From Geomicrobium sp. JCM 19038 (lineage in GTDB: Bacteria; Bacillota; Bacilli; Bacillales; Marinococcaceae), in assembly GCF_000698125.1 (NCBI RefSeq), contig NZ_BAXA01000004.1:223095-287094 (forward strand): a stretch of DNA of 64,000 bases, given 5' to 3'. Of this stretch, positions 17,031 through 27,272 are shown piece by piece (position 1 is the stretch's first letter; every line of letters begins with the position of its first letter). The position numbers and the translations under genes were made by a program. The notes under the pieces were generated by a model. It worked only from the letters and a program-made list of their open reading frames with translations, made no database searches and had not been told where the DNA came from.

Positions 17031-19253
17031 ATGAGCGAAAAAGCCTATGAACAACAGCGATTGCAAGAGGTGTTACAGACCATAGACGAAAAGGTTGCCG
17101 CACGAATCGAAGGAGCGGGAATGACCAAAGAGGAAGTCATCGAACTTCGTCGTACGTTTTGGGATGACGTAACCATTAATCTAGATGAACCAGACGATGT
17201 GATTGAGACCGAAGCAAGTATTCGCCAACAAGCCGAACTTCTTAGTCAGCAAGAACGTTTTCATCAAGTGCTAACTAAACAGCTAGCGACATACGAACGC
17301 ATGAAAGACTCCCCGTACTTTGGTAAGTTGAACTTCGTTGAAGACGGCGAACGTGCTGAAGAAGAGATTTATATTGGATTGTCTTCTTTACAGGATCGTG
17401 ATGACGACGACTTTCTCGTTTATGATTGGCGAGCGCCGATTTCAAGCATGTATTACGATTATGCTCCTGGAGAAGCTCGTTATGAAACGGATGATGAAGT
17501 CGTAACGGGTCAGATGAAACGTAAGCGCCAGTTTATTATCCGCCAAGGTGAGTTATCAGGGATGTTTGATACGGGGCTCACAATCGGTGATCAATTGCTT
17601 CAACACTTATTAAGCCAAGCGTCGAGTAACGAAATGAAAAGCATTGTAACGACGATCCAAAAAGAACAAAACGCCATTATTAGAAACGAACGAGCACGTA
17701 TGCTAATCGTACAAGGGGCTGCTGGTAGTGGAAAAACATCCGCCGCGATGCAGCGAGTTGCCTATCTACTGTATACGTATCGAAATACGTTTGATAGTGG
17801 AAATATGCTGTTGCTTTCACCGAACCCTTTGTTCAATCAATACGTATCAGGCGTGCTCCCTGAACTGGGTGAAGAGAACTTAAAGCAGACGACGTTTCAA
17901 CATCACATTTCTCGGCGGTTGCCAGAAGGGTGGATGCTTGAAAGCCCGTACGGACAAATTGAACGGCAGCTAGCCAGCGAACAGTTAGAGGAAGATCTCT
18001 CATTGTCTGATCAAGATTTACCGGTTCGCCTTGACCGCTACATTGACCGCCTAAAGGAAGACGGTATGACGTTTTATTCCATTATGTACCGGAATCAAGT
18101 ATGGAAATCTGCTGAAGAATTGGCGAGACGTTTTTATGATTTTGATGAGACAATTAGTATTGAAAATCGCATAGAAATTATGTCTGGTGAATTGGTCGCA
18201 GGTCTACAACAATTAGAGAAAAAGCAGCTGCATGAAGACTGGGTAACGGATGCGATGGAAGACCAGCCGCGTGAACTGTATGCGTTAGCTTCTCGAAAAG
18301 TAATGCAAAAGCAAGATGAAAAAGAAACATACAATAGTCATGTTCAAGAAGATCGACTCGTGCGTAAATATGTTGTTCGACAAACAATTAAGCCGTTAAA
18401 AGCACAAATTGAAAAGCATGAATTTGTCGATGTGGAACAATTATACGAGAACTTCACAAATCGAATCGTAAATCAGCATTTACGTTTTGAAGATGCTGCT
18501 CCGTTCTTTTATTTAAATGACCAAGTGAAAGGTCGTCCGGACACAGCGGACATTCGTTTCTTATTTATTGATGAAGCGCAAGATTACACGAGCATGCACA
18601 TTCGCTATTTAGAGAATCTGTTTCCAAGAGCACGGTTCACATTGCTTGGGGATGTTGAGCAAGCGGTCCATCAACATACAGCAGAAGGCCAATCGATTTT
18701 GACACTGGCTGATGATGAAGATCGTCACGTAGAGCGAATTACATTAAAACAAAGTTATCGTTCAACCGCTCGCATCATGAACTTTGCGAAAGAGATGCTT
18801 CCAAAGGATCCAGAGATGATCCCGTTCCAACGTGAAGGGGACTTACCGGTCATTCGTAGCTTTGCCTCTAATGAAGTGATGCAACAGGCGATGCTTGACA
18901 AGGCGAGTGGATGGCAAGGAGATGGCAAGCTTGCGATTCTGACGAAAACGATGGCAGAGGCAAATATTCTGGCACATGCATGTCATGAGTATGCGCAGTT
19001 AATTACAGAAACGACCGACCGTTTCAAAAAACAAGTCCTCATCGCTCCGTCATACCTTGCCAAAGGGATTGAGTTTGATGAGGTGATTATGTATGGTGTT
19101 GACGATGAAACGTATCAAACGAAAAACGACTATCATTTGCTTTATACAGGCTGTACGAGAGCGATGCACCAGTTAGAATGGTTTGTTGTAGGTCAACCAG
19201 AACAGGTGTTGCAGTCGATTGACACTGATTTATACAAATGGATTGATGGTTGA
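17031..19253 (+). CDS. helD: RNA polymerase recycling helicase-like protein HelD
   Basis: This 740-residue superfamily-1 ATPase is close to B. subtilis HelD (774), which binds RNA polymerase and removes stalled enzyme from DNA. The N-terminal 100 residues are coiled-coil-like and charged (the arm that enters the secondary channel). Next come VYDWRAPISSMYYDY, Walker A GAAGSGKTSAAMQR (about residue 235), Walker B FLFIDEAQDYT, motif IV LKQSYRST and a C-terminal LLYTGCTRAMH. It is monocistronic, with GAGGGGTG ahead of the ATG and a terminator after it. Confidence 0.92.
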   Translation: MSEKAYEQQRLQEVLQTIDEKVAARIEGAGMTKEEVIELRRTFWDDVTINLDEPDDVIETEASIRQQAELLSQQERFHQVLTKQLATYERMKDSPYFGKLNFVEDGERAEEEIYIGLSSLQDRDDDDFLVYDWRAPISSMYYDYAPGEARYETDDEVVTGQMKRKRQFIIRQGELSGMFDTGLTIGDQLLQHLLSQASSNEMKSIVTTIQKEQNAIIRNERARMLIVQGAAGSGKTSAAMQRVAYLLYTYRNTFDSGNMLLLSPNPLFNQYVSGVLPELGEENLKQTTFQHHISRRLPEGWMLESPYGQIERQLASEQLEEDLSLSDQDLPVRLDRYIDRLKEDGMTFYSIMYRNQVWKSAEELARRFYDFDETISIENRIEIMSGELVAGLQQLEKKQLHEDWVTDAMEDQPRELYALASRKVMQKQDEKETYNSHVQEDRLVRKYVVRQTIKPLKAQIEKHEFVDVEQLYENFTNRIVNQHLRFEDAAPFFYLNDQVKGRPDTADIRFLFIDEAQDYTSMHIRYLENLFPRARFTLLGDVEQAVHQHTAEGQSILTLADDEDRHVERITLKQSYRSTARIMNFAKEMLPKDPEMIPFQREGDLPVIRSFASNEVMQQAMLDKASGWQGDGKLAILTKTMAEANILAHACHEYAQLITETTDRFKKQVLIAPSYLAKGIEFDEVIMYGVDDETYQTKNDYHLLYTGCTRAMHQLEWFVVGQPEQVLQSIDTDLYKWIDG

Positions 19254-19261
19254 TGAAAAGA

Positions 19262-19300
19262 AAGGTGCCCCATCCTTTAGTGGATCGGGGTATTTTTACG
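19262..19300 (+). terminator. Probable terminator of helD
   Basis: GTGCCCCATCC pairs with GGATCGGGGTA with one bulge and is followed by TTTTTA. Confidence 0.6.
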
Positions 19301-19620
19301 TGTGGATTTCAATCGTTGTTCCGTCAAAAATCCGAACATTTAACTTCAGATTCTTATTTTATTTCGTTATAGCAAACAATTTCCAACTTAAATATGATTT
19401 CTTCACTAAGATGGATCGGTAGGATTTAGGGGGGGAATGTAAGTATATTGCTATAAATTGTTCAAATAAGGGTTATATGTAAATGTTTATGCTTAGAATT
19501 GTCGAACATTACGAATAAATCTAGGATAATCTTTATTTTATGTCGAAAATCATGTAATGTAGGTTTAGTGCCTTGATGTTCATGTTTTTAACATATTTTG
19601 AATGAATTGAAGGTGAGAAA
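19301..19620 (+). other. AT-rich leader upstream of opuC; no gene seen
   Basis: No coding frame or structured RNA is recognisable. It contains the related words GTCGAACATTAC and GTCGAAAATCATGTAAT, possible repressor half-sites, before the GAAGGTGA ribosome site of opuCA. Osmotic control of opuC is usual in Bacillus, but no specific operator can be claimed. Confidence 0.4.
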
Positions 19621-20755
19621 ATGATTGAATTTAAAAACGTCTCGAAAACGTATGATGATGGTTTTAAGGCGTTAAAGAATATAAATCTTCATATTGAAGA
19701 AGGGGAACTCGTTGCACTAATTGGACCGTCTGGATGCGGGAAGACAACTACAATGCGAATGATTAATCGCTTAATTGACCCGAGCGAAGGGGAAATTCTC
19801 GTAAACGGTGAGAACATTAAGAAAAAAAACCCTGTTCAGTTAAGAAGAGATAGTGGTTATGTAATTCAGCAAATTGGTTTATTGCCTCATATGACAATTG
19901 AAGACAACATTACGATTGTTCCTAAACTTAAAAAATGGGACAAAGAACGTTACTCAAAACGAGTCGATGAGCTACTCAATCTCGTTGGACTAGATCCGAA
20001 AACGTTTCGAAAGCGATACCCATCTGAGCTTTCTGGTGGGCAACAGCAACGGATTGGTGTTATTCGCGGCTTAGCAGCGGATCCGCCAATTATTCTAATG
20101 GATGAACCGTTTAGTGCCTTGATCCAATTAGTCGAGAGCAATTGCAAGACGAACTCGTGAAATTACAAGATGAAATCAATAAGACAATCGTGTTTGTAAC
20201 GCATGACATGGACGAGGCAATCAAGATTGCAAACCGTATTGTCATTATGCGTGATGGGGAAATTGTTCAGGTGGATACACCTGATCGTATTTTGCGTCAC
20301 CCAAAAAATGATTTCGTGCGTGATTTTATTGGGGCAGAACGTCTAAACAAAAACGCCGGTCAACCTGTGGCGAGGAATTTGATGACCAAGGATGTCGCGA
20401 TGGTTCGTGGGAACCGAGGGCTTGCTGAAGCGTTTAACTATATGAAGAAAAGTCATGTGGATCAACTCTTTGTACGCAACAAAGAAGGTCAACTCGAAGG
20501 CTTATTACCCTCGAACAAGTGGACAAACACTTTGAAGATGATACAAAGATGGTACTCGATGTGATGACGACAGATATTAAAGAGATCGTTTCTCCTGACG
20601 TTACGTTGGCAGAAGTAGCTGCTAAATTTAACGGTGAAGATGTGTACACGTTACCTGTCGTGGATCGCGGTGAGCTCATCGGTGTGATTACGAGAACGAG
20701 CATGATCCGTGGTATTGCGGAATGGGAGCATCAAGGTGCAGGAGGTGACGCATAA
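19621..20755 (+). CDS. opuCA: Glycine betaine/carnitine/choline ABC transporter ATPase, two frameshifts
   Basis: This ATPase energises uptake of compatible solutes. It shows Walker A GPSGCGKTTTMRM, the SELSGGQQQRIGV signature, Walker B IILMDEPFSALD, then tandem CBS domains (from about residue 250) that in OpuC/OpuA ATPases sense ionic strength or c-di-AMP. Breaks near 20117 (C lost, restoring SALDPISREQLQDE) and 20508 (A lost, restoring GLLTLEQVDKHF) give 378 residues when repaired. It is first in an operon with permease and binding protein and overlaps opuCB in TAATG. A c-di-AMP link is plausible because cdaA is present, but is inference. Confidence 0.88.
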
Positions 20756-21402
20756 TGGAACTACTGACAGACATGTGGCAACTGTTCCAAGTTCGTCAAG
20801 GTGACGTATGGGATGCTTTGCAAGAGCACTTTTTCTTAGTATTCGTATCCATGTCTTTCGCGGTCCTAATTGCTGTACCGCTTGGTGTGTTGCTCACGAG
20901 CTTGAAGCGTCTATCTGAACCGATTATCGGAATTGCTGCAGTTGCACAAACGATTCCGAGTCTTGCCTTACTCGGGTTTATGCTCCCTGTACTCGGAATT
21001 GGGACGAACAACGCCATCTTTGCTTTAACCGTGTATGCGCTACTTCCAATTCTACGTAATACGTATACGGGAATTTTAGAAGTGGATAAAGCGACGGTAG
21101 ATGCGGGTCGTGGTCTTGGGATGACTCGTGGTCAAATCTTAACGAAAATTCAGCTTCCCCTTGCCTTGCCAGTCATTATGGCCGGGATTAGAACATCAAC
21201 GGTTATCGTAATCGGGGTCGCTACGCTTGCGACGTTTGTTGGAGCCGGTGGTCTTGGGGATATTATTATGCGCGGACTTGCGATGCAAAACAGCGCATTA
21301 ACGTTGCTAGGAGCGATTCCAGCAGCTATTTTAGCGATTATTGCGGACTTCATTTTGAAGCGAATTGAAATATTAGCAACACCAAAAGGGTTAAAAAAAT
21401 AG
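20755..21402 (+). CDS. opuCB: Compatible-solute ABC transporter permease
   Basis: This 215-residue inner-membrane protein has about five helices and the BPD_transp_1 signature: AGRGLGMTRGQILTKIQLPLALP (EAA loop, about residues 125-147) that docks on the ATPase. The start overlaps the opuCA stop, with GGAGGTGA upstream. Canonical Bacillus opuC operons carry a second permease, opuCD, after the binding protein; none is found here, so this permease may work as a homodimer. Confidence 0.88.
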   Translation: MELLTDMWQLFQVRQGDVWDALQEHFFLVFVSMSFAVLIAVPLGVLLTSLKRLSEPIIGIAAVAQTIPSLALLGFMLPVLGIGTNNAIFALTVYALLPILRNTYTGILEVDKATVDAGRGLGMTRGQILTKIQLPLALPVIMAGIRTSTVIVIGVATLATFVGAGGLGDIIMRGLAMQNSALTLLGAIPAAILAIIADFILKRIEILATPKGLKK

Positions 21403-21419
21403 AATAAAAGGGGCAATGA

Positions 21420-22318
21420 ATGATGAAAAAGTTCTTACCAGTTGCATTAGGTTCAGCACTTGTACTTTCTGCTTGTGGGGGCGGTGGCAGTGACGAAGAT
21501 ACGGTTGTTGTCGGAGGAAAAGACTTTACAGAGCAGATCATTTTAACGCACATGGTTGCAGAATTGCTTGAAGCGAATACAGATCTTACGATTGAACGTG
21601 AAGACAACCTCGGTAATACCGAGATTCTTACGCAAGGATGATGGACGGTGACATCGACTTGTATGTTGAGTATACAGGTACGTCTTATATTACTGTTCTA
21701 GATTATGAAATCGACCCGGAAGACCCTCCATCTGCTGAGGAAGTCTATGATACGGTTAAGGCTGAGTATGATGAAGAGTACGGCATTACGTGGTTAGATG
21801 AATTTGACTTTGAAAATCGGTACTCGCTCGTGATGCGTGCTGCTGATGCAGCGGACGTTGCGGATATGAGTGATCTTGAATCCATTGCCGGAGAGTTAAC
21901 GCTTGCTCACAACGCAAACTTCGGAGAGCGTACAGACGGCCTTATGCCAATGAATGAGCGTTACGGCTATGATTGGGGTACAACAACGCAAATGGATGAA
22001 GGCTTAATGTATGATGCCCTTCGTAACGAAGAAGTTGATGTGATTGCGGCATTCACGACAGACGGACGAATTCCAGCATATGATCTCGAAGTGATTGCGG
22101 ATGATCTTAACTTCTTCCCGCCGTATTATGCAGCTCCAATCGTCATGAATGATACGATCGAAGCACACCCTGAAATTGAAGAATTATTGCTTGAGCTTGG
22201 ACCGTTGTTAACAGAAGAAACGATGGCAGAGCTTAACGCAGAAGTTGACATTAACGCAGAGCTTGAAGAAGTAGTTGCACGTAACTTCTTAGTCGAGCAA
22301 GGGTTAATCGAAGAATAA
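21420..22318 (+). CDS. opuCC: Compatible-solute binding lipoprotein, frameshifted
   Basis: The protein opens with a lipoprotein signal: a hydrophobic stretch then LSACGGGG (lipobox Cys at about residue 19). [17 protein letters not shown] and YVEYTGTSY are typical of OpuC/ProX-type binding proteins that hold trimethylammonium groups in a cage of aromatic residues. The break at about 21639 (GG for GGG) is repaired to [18 protein letters not shown], giving 299 residues. ATG 21420 or 21423 may be the start. A strong terminator follows, so the operon ends here. Confidence 0.87.
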
Positions 22319-22322
22319 TACC

Positions 22323-22360
22323 AAAAGGAACCTCAGAGATTTCTCTGAGGTTCCTTTTTT
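22323..22360. terminator. Bidirectional intrinsic terminator
   Basis: AAAGGAACCTCAGAGA pairs with CTCTGAGGTTCCTTT and is followed by T-tracts. It ends opuCC and overlaps the stop of the convergent kinase gene. Confidence 0.9.
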
Positions 22361-23077
22361 ATTGAGCAGCCATGCTCGGTAAACGAATGGCAAGGTGAAA
22401 GAGATGTTCTTCAACATAAAAGTCGAGCGAGCCTTCTGCATCGTTTACCGCGCGTTGAATGAGGTACGTACCAAGACCTCTTTTTTCAATGACGGGGTGT
22501 TGCTTTGGAAACATACGCTCGAGCGTTTTGTTAGGGATTGGTGCTGTGCTGTTTTTACATCAACGATGATGATGCCGTATTGTTTTTTGATTTCGATATC
22601 GATAAATGGTGATGTTACGTACTCGTTACTTTTTCTAGCAGCTTCAAGTGCATTGCTAAAAATGTTGACGACGAGTTGCATTTCTTTACTTTGCGAGAGC
22701 ATGCTTTGATTTAAGCTGGCATGGATCGACGTCGTGACAGCAATGCCGTGTTGCTCACCCTTTGCTTTAACGTAAGCAATGGAGGCCCCTACTGCTCGAT
22801 CAGCCCCTGCACTAGGGCTCTGTTCACTGTCTTGTTGCAACAATGTGACGTAATCTTCAAACTGTTCATGGTTTCCTTCTTTGGCCAGTTTCTTCATCAC
22901 TTCTAAGTGGGTTCTGAGATCGTGCTTTTCCTGTTTTAACGATTCGTGTAGGTGTTGTACATGGTCTTGGAAAGCCTGTGCATCGAGAAAAGCGCGTCGT
23001 TGTTCGCGATGCAATTTCGTGATGAGTAGCGCACTGCTAACTATCACGATAATAAGTAGACTGATTAAGATGATCAT
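22359..23077 (-). CDS. natK: NatK-like sensor histidine kinase, frameshifted
   Basis: This is a GHKL-type kinase of the LytTR-partner group. It has one N-terminal membrane helix (residues 1-18), a histidine region EKHDLRTHLEVMKKLA (about residue 55) and N-box FSNALEAARK. The break near 22550 (A-run) is repaired to DVKNSTAPIPNKTLERMFP, followed by KRGLGTYLIQRAV, giving 239 residues. It follows the regulator by 10 bases with a GAGG site. The pair is divergent from natAB, the layout of B. subtilis natKR/natAB, where it induces a sodium-extruding ABC transporter. It is shorter than NatK of B. subtilis, with only one membrane span. Confidence 0.75.
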
Positions 23078-23087
23078 CGGCTTTACC

Positions 23088-23795
23088 TCAAGAAAGAATT
23101 GGGAATTGATCTTGGATCGTTTTTAAGTTCTTCTTCGTAACGAGTGCACGCTTGTCGCTTCCTTGGAATCTTATCTCAAGAGAATGCTTTGTATATGGTG
23201 CAAACTGCGTGATCTTCTTCAAGTTTGTAATAAAAGAACGGTGCGTTCGGAAAAATTGCGTGCTTTGTAGTTCTTGTTCAATTTCTTGAAGCGATTGATA
23301 CGTCGAAATCTCTTCAGTTGCTGTGTGGATGGTCGATGAGCGACCTGTACGCTCAATATACAAAATGTCGTTTTCGCTGACGACGATCATATCTCCTTGT
23401 TGTTGGATCGTGAGCTTTGGTCCGTCTGTTTGAGCGTTCAAGGAACGAAAGCGTTGCAATGCTTTCTCCATCCGTGAAGGTGAGATCGGCTTCATTACGT
23501 AATCGACAACGTCGAGGTCAAACGCATGGACCGCAAAGCCGGAGTGCCCGGTTACGAAGATAATATCTACGCTAATCCCTTGCGCACGTAATCGCTCTGC
23601 AAGTTCATACCCTGTGAGCCCTTCCATCTCAATATCTGCAATTAATAGATCAATGGTTGAGTGTTTTAGCAACTGATAGGCTTCGAGTGCTGTATGGCAA
23701 CGCCATTCAATATGTACGTCTGCTTGAGTTTGAAGCCATTGTTCCATTGCATTTAAGTCATTCGGATTGTCATCTAATATCCCGATTCGAATCAT
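23088..23795 (-). CDS. natR: NatR-like LytTR response regulator
   Basis: The 235-residue protein has a receiver domain with Asp in LLIADIEM (about residue 54), Thr in IFVTGHS and Lys in DYVMKPIS, then a LytTR DNA-binding domain from about residue 130, ending in FFRTHRSFITNLKKI. LytTR regulators bind direct repeats near promoters; the target is probably natAB, whose start lies 145 bases away on the other strand. I could not find a convincing pair of direct repeats in that spacer. Confidence 0.82.
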   Translation of the reverse strand: MIRIGILDDNPNDLNAMEQWLQTQADVHIEWRCHTALEAYQLLKHSTIDLLIADIEMEGLTGYELAERLRAQGISVDIIFVTGHSGFAVHAFDLDVVDYVMKPISPSRMEKALQRFRSLNAQTDGPKLTIQQQGDMIVVSENDILYIERTGRSSTIHTATEEISTYQSLQEIEQELQSTQFFRTHRSFITNLKKITQFAPYTKHSLEIRFQGSDKRALVTKKNLKTIQDQFPILS

Positions 23796-23940
23796 ACGAC
23801 CCCTACTTTAACTTTTTTTAGTATATTCCCCATTATAGCAAAGACATAACACGATTCGAACGCTTTGCGACATATTTGTAGGTTTTCAGTAGTGCTCGTA
23901 TATACTAGGGCTAGGAACTTCTCTAAAAGGAGCCTCTACA

Positions 23941-24690
23941 ATGATTACGCTTACGAATGTTCACAAGACATTTTATGAAAAACATAACCAAAGTCACCGG
24001 GTGCTCCGTGACATCTCCATCACCTTCGAACAAGGGAAGGTGACGGCGTTGCTTGGGGAGAATGGTGCGGGAAAAACGACGCTTCTTCGCTTATTGTCTG
24101 GCTTGTATGAACCAACCGGCGGCGAAGTTGCATTAGACGGTGTGCCATTTGACCTTAATAATCATCGTCAAAGGAGCTCCATCGGTGTGCACTTTGGTAG
24201 TGATACAGGTCTATATGATCGTCTAACTGCAAGAGAGCACTTGGAGTACTTCGCTAAGCTATATGCTATTCCAAAGCAAGAGACGAAGCAGCGGATTACG
24301 AAGTTGAGCAATGAATTAGGGATGCGTGACTTTTTGAACAAACGGGTTCGCAAGCTCTCTAAAGGGATGCGGCAAAAAGTGGCCATCTCGCGGGCAATGA
24401 TTCATAACCCGTCCATTTACTTGCTTGATGAACCGTCAACGGGGCTAGATATTACTTCTGCGAATATGTTTCGCGAGAAAATCTTGCAACTAAAACGAGA
24501 TCAACAAACGATTGTGTTTTCGACACACTTAATGGAAGAAGTGGATATGCTTTGTGATGATGTGGTGATCTTGCACCGAGGTGCTGTGCTTTATCACGGA
24601 AGCCTTCAAAACTTATATAAAGAAGAAGAAACGACCGACATGAACATGATCTTGATGGCGATGCTCGCTAGAGGAGGTCGTGTTACATGA
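23941..24690 (+). CDS. natA: NatA-like ABC transporter ATPase
   Basis: This 249-residue ATPase has Walker A LGENGAGKTTLLR, signature RKLSKGMRQKVAIS (the LSKGMRQK variant is usual for NatA/CcmA-type exporters), Walker B IYLLDEPSTGLD and H-loop FSTHLMEE. It partners with the downstream permease, whose ATGA start it overlaps. In B. subtilis, NatAB pumps Na+ out of the cell; the same job fits a salt-tolerant organism, but related ATPases export other substrates. Confidence 0.85.
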   Translation: MITLTNVHKTFYEKHNQSHRVLRDISITFEQGKVTALLGENGAGKTTLLRLLSGLYEPTGGEVALDGVPFDLNNHRQRSSIGVHFGSDTGLYDRLTAREHLEYFAKLYAIPKQETKQRITKLSNELGMRDFLNKRVRKLSKGMRQKVAISRAMIHNPSIYLLDEPSTGLDITSANMFREKILQLKRDQQTIVFSTHLMEEVDMLCDDVVILHRGAVLYHGSLQNLYKEEETTDMNMILMAMLARGGRVT

Positions 24691-25795
24691 TGACGATGAT
24701 TCTTAAAGAAATGAAAGATACGTATCGTGATCGTAGAACGGTGTTCTTTACGACGGCGATTCCAATGATTTCGGTCTTCGCTCTTGTTTTCTTCTTCAGC
24801 TTCTTTAATACCTCGGATGTTCACATTGGCATTGATGAAAACATTGATGCGGGTCTAATTGAATCCTTTCAAGAGGAGCAACGAGAACATTGGCATCTCA
24901 CAGTTAGTGATACGATCAACGAAGAATTGCTAGACGGTGCGTATGATTTTGCAATTGTTTTAGAAGGAAACACGTTAACGGCTCGTGGAGACTTTGGCAA
25001 TAGTGGCATGCGAGCAGCGCAACAACTCATGGAAATGTGGATTGACTATGAACGTGAAAGTCTAGATGCATGGGTCACCTCACAAGGGATTGAAGAAAAT
25101 GGACCATCGATATACGAATGGGATCGTGACTTTCTCGGTGAGGGTGGCGATGGAAGCATGGGATTCATGCTCGCATTTATCTTTCTTTTGACGGTTGCAG
25201 CGGGTGGACTGCCTGCAGCAGCAGACATGTTTGCCGGTGAGAAAGAAAAACGAACGATGGAACCGCTTTTAATGATACCTCTTTCCCGCGCGCGTATCTT
25301 TTTCGCGAGTCGATGGTCGTTTTCTTGTATACGATCTTAAGTAGTTTGCTGTCGGTCGTGTTGGTTATCGTTCTGATGATGATTTACTTTACCGAAGTGG
25401 AACAAATTTTAGCAGCTGTTCCGCTAAGTAAGTATATTCTCTTGTTCCTTGCAGTTGTTGCCTTTTCTGCGCTAAATTCAGCACTTCTCGTCTGGTTTAG
25501 TTTGCTGACAGATTCGTATAAAGATATGCAAAATTTATTTTCTCCTGTATCGATCGTGTGGATGATTGGACCGTTCGTCGCGATGATCGTTCCTGCAACG
25601 GCGTGGAGTTCTTGGATGTTGTTGATTCCGCCGATTAACATTACGCTTGTGGTGTTTGATTTCGCCGGTGCGAATGTATTAACGTTAGGTGATTATGTGC
25701 TTACGATTAGTTCAACGATGTTTATTGTATCTGTGATCTACATGATTACAAACCGCATGTTCAAAAAAGATAAATACGCGCTTGGGCATAGTTAA
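24687..25795 (+). CDS. natB: NatB-like ABC-2 permease, frameshifted
   Basis: After an N-terminal helix (residues 18-36) comes an extracytoplasmic domain of about 140 residues, then five or six helices with the ABC-2 signature MFAGEKEKRTMEPLLMIPLSR. The break at about 25306 (lost A) is mended to RIFFAKSMVVFLYTILSS, giving 369 residues. It is translationally coupled to natA by overlap. A hairpin terminator lies 100 bases downstream. Confidence 0.82.
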
Positions 25796-25892
25796 TGACA
25801 ATGAAGATCTATCTGCTATAGCGGTTTATGAGGGGATTTTGTTCTTGGAATAAACCTAAACGTATTAAAATCCCCACATATATCCCAAACCT

Positions 25893-25931
25893 ATTGAAAA
25901 AACTGAAACGCATTTGCGTTTCAGTTTTTTG
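25893..25931 (+). terminator. Intrinsic terminator of natAB
   Basis: AAAAAACTGAAACGCA pairs with GCGTTTCAGTTTTTT around TTT or a similar short loop. Outer TCCCCACA/TGTGTGGGGA arms can extend the structure. Confidence 0.8.
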
Positions 25932-25957
25932 TGTGGGGAATAATTTCTAGTAGTATA

Positions 25958-25971
25958 AGAACGTTCGTTCG
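25958..25971. promoter_or_regulatory. LexA (SOS) box 1
   Basis: AGAACGTTCGTTCG matches the Bacillus LexA consensus CGAAC-N4-GTTCG with one mismatch. It lies just upstream of a TATACT -10 element (25974-25979). Confidence 0.65.
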
Positions 25972-25986
25972 GGTATACTACTAACA

Positions 25987-26000
25987 AGAACATACGTTTG
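25987..26000. promoter_or_regulatory. LexA (SOS) box 2
   Basis: AGAACATACGTTTG matches CGAAC-N4-GTTCG with two mismatches. It lies between the -10 element and the polymerase start, so two boxes bracket the transcription start. Confidence 0.55.
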
Positions 26001-26016
26001 TGAGAAGGTGATGGTC

Positions 26017-27252
26017 ATGGAGCGGGTCGTGTTTCTCATTGATATGCAGTCGTTTTACGCAAATATAGAAAAGATTGAACACCCAGAGTTAAAGAACAAA
26101 CCGGTTGCAGTTGCTGGGGATCCTAAGATCCGTAGTGGAATTATTCTCGCTGCATGCCCGACTGCTAAGAAACGAGGCGTCAAGACAGCAGAAGCACTTT
26201 GGGAAGCAGAAATGAAGTGTACCGACCTCGTTGTCGTTCGACCGCGTATGCAACTGTACTTGGACGTTTCGGTTTCAATTGCGGCTTCACTTGAAGTGTA
26301 TACCGACCTTGTTGAACCGTATAGCATTGATGAGATCTTCGTGGAAATGACGTACGCGTTGCCGAGGCTTGGCATAACTGCTGAAGAAGTGGCGGAACAG
26401 ATCATTACCAAGATTCGCAGGGAATCAGGAATGATTGCCCGGGTTGGCATCGGTCCGAATAAGGTGCTCGCTAAAATGGCTTGTGATCACTTCTCGAAGA
26501 AGCAAGATAATGGGATTTTCACATTGAACTTGGTGAATCTACAAGAGAAGCTTTGGCCCCTTCCAATCGGGAAGCTGTTTGGGGTTGGAAAGCGAATGAA
26601 TCAACACTTTTTGAATGTTGGAATTCGCACCATCGGTCAGTTAGCGAAGTCAGAGCTAGCGGATCTACAAAAGCGTTGGGGGATTAACGGAGAAGTGTTG
26701 TGGCGTACAGCACATGGGAAAGACGAAGCCCCAGTTACTGTGGATACACACATTCGGCGTAAAGCAATTGGCCATAACATGACGTTGCCGAGAGATTACC
26801 GGACGTGGGATGAGATTAAGACGGTATTATTGGAGCTTTCAGAAGAAGTAGCCAGACGTGTACGAGTGAATGGATACCTCGGAGGGACGGTTACGGCGGG
26901 AGCGCGTGGCCACAACCATTTTCAACAGCCATCAGGATTTCATCGTCAGATGAAATTACCAGATGTTACAAATGACGGTAAAGTGATCTATGAAGCTGTC
27001 AAACACTTGTTTTTAAGGCATTGGAACCGGGATGCGGTGAGGAGTCTTGGGATCAGTCTAGATGGTCTCGTAAGTGATGAGTGCCGACAGCTCAGTTTGT
27101 TCCGGGATGATGTGGACCGAGAGAAGTTAAACGTGACAGTTGACCGTCTCAAATATCGATACGGATCGGAAGCGGTGCTCCATGCGACGTCGCTAACTGC
27201 GGGTGGGCAAGCGCGCATTCGGGCGAAGAAGCTTGGCGGCCACTATAAATAA
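26017..27252 (+). CDS. Y-family DNA polymerase of the UvrX/YqjW type
   Basis: This lesion-bypass polymerase has catalytic acidic residues visible in FLIDMQSFYANIE (about residue 8) and PYSIDEIFVEM (about residue 101), the fingers region LAACPTAKKRGVKTAEALWEA, a helix-hairpin-helix LFGVGKRMNQ near residue 190, and a little-finger domain. At about 411 residues it is of the UvrX/YqjW class. The ATG at 26017 is placed correctly after AAGGTGA; two in-frame starts lie slightly upstream. Two LexA boxes indicate DNA-damage induction. The YolD-like gene that follows is the usual partner. Confidence 0.88.
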   Translation: MERVVFLIDMQSFYANIEKIEHPELKNKPVAVAGDPKIRSGIILAACPTAKKRGVKTAEALWEAEMKCTDLVVVRPRMQLYLDVSVSIAASLEVYTDLVEPYSIDEIFVEMTYALPRLGITAEEVAEQIITKIRRESGMIARVGIGPNKVLAKMACDHFSKKQDNGIFTLNLVNLQEKLWPLPIGKLFGVGKRMNQHFLNVGIRTIGQLAKSELADLQKRWGINGEVLWRTAHGKDEAPVTVDTHIRRKAIGHNMTLPRDYRTWDEIKTVLLELSEEVARRVRVNGYLGGTVTAGARGHNHFQQPSGFHRQMKLPDVTNDGKVIYEAVKHLFLRHWNRDAVRSLGISLDGLVSDECRQLSLFRDDVDREKLNVTVDRLKYRYGSEAVLHATSLTAGGQARIRAKKLGGHYK

Positions 27253-27272
27253 TTAAACGTGAAAGGATGACC

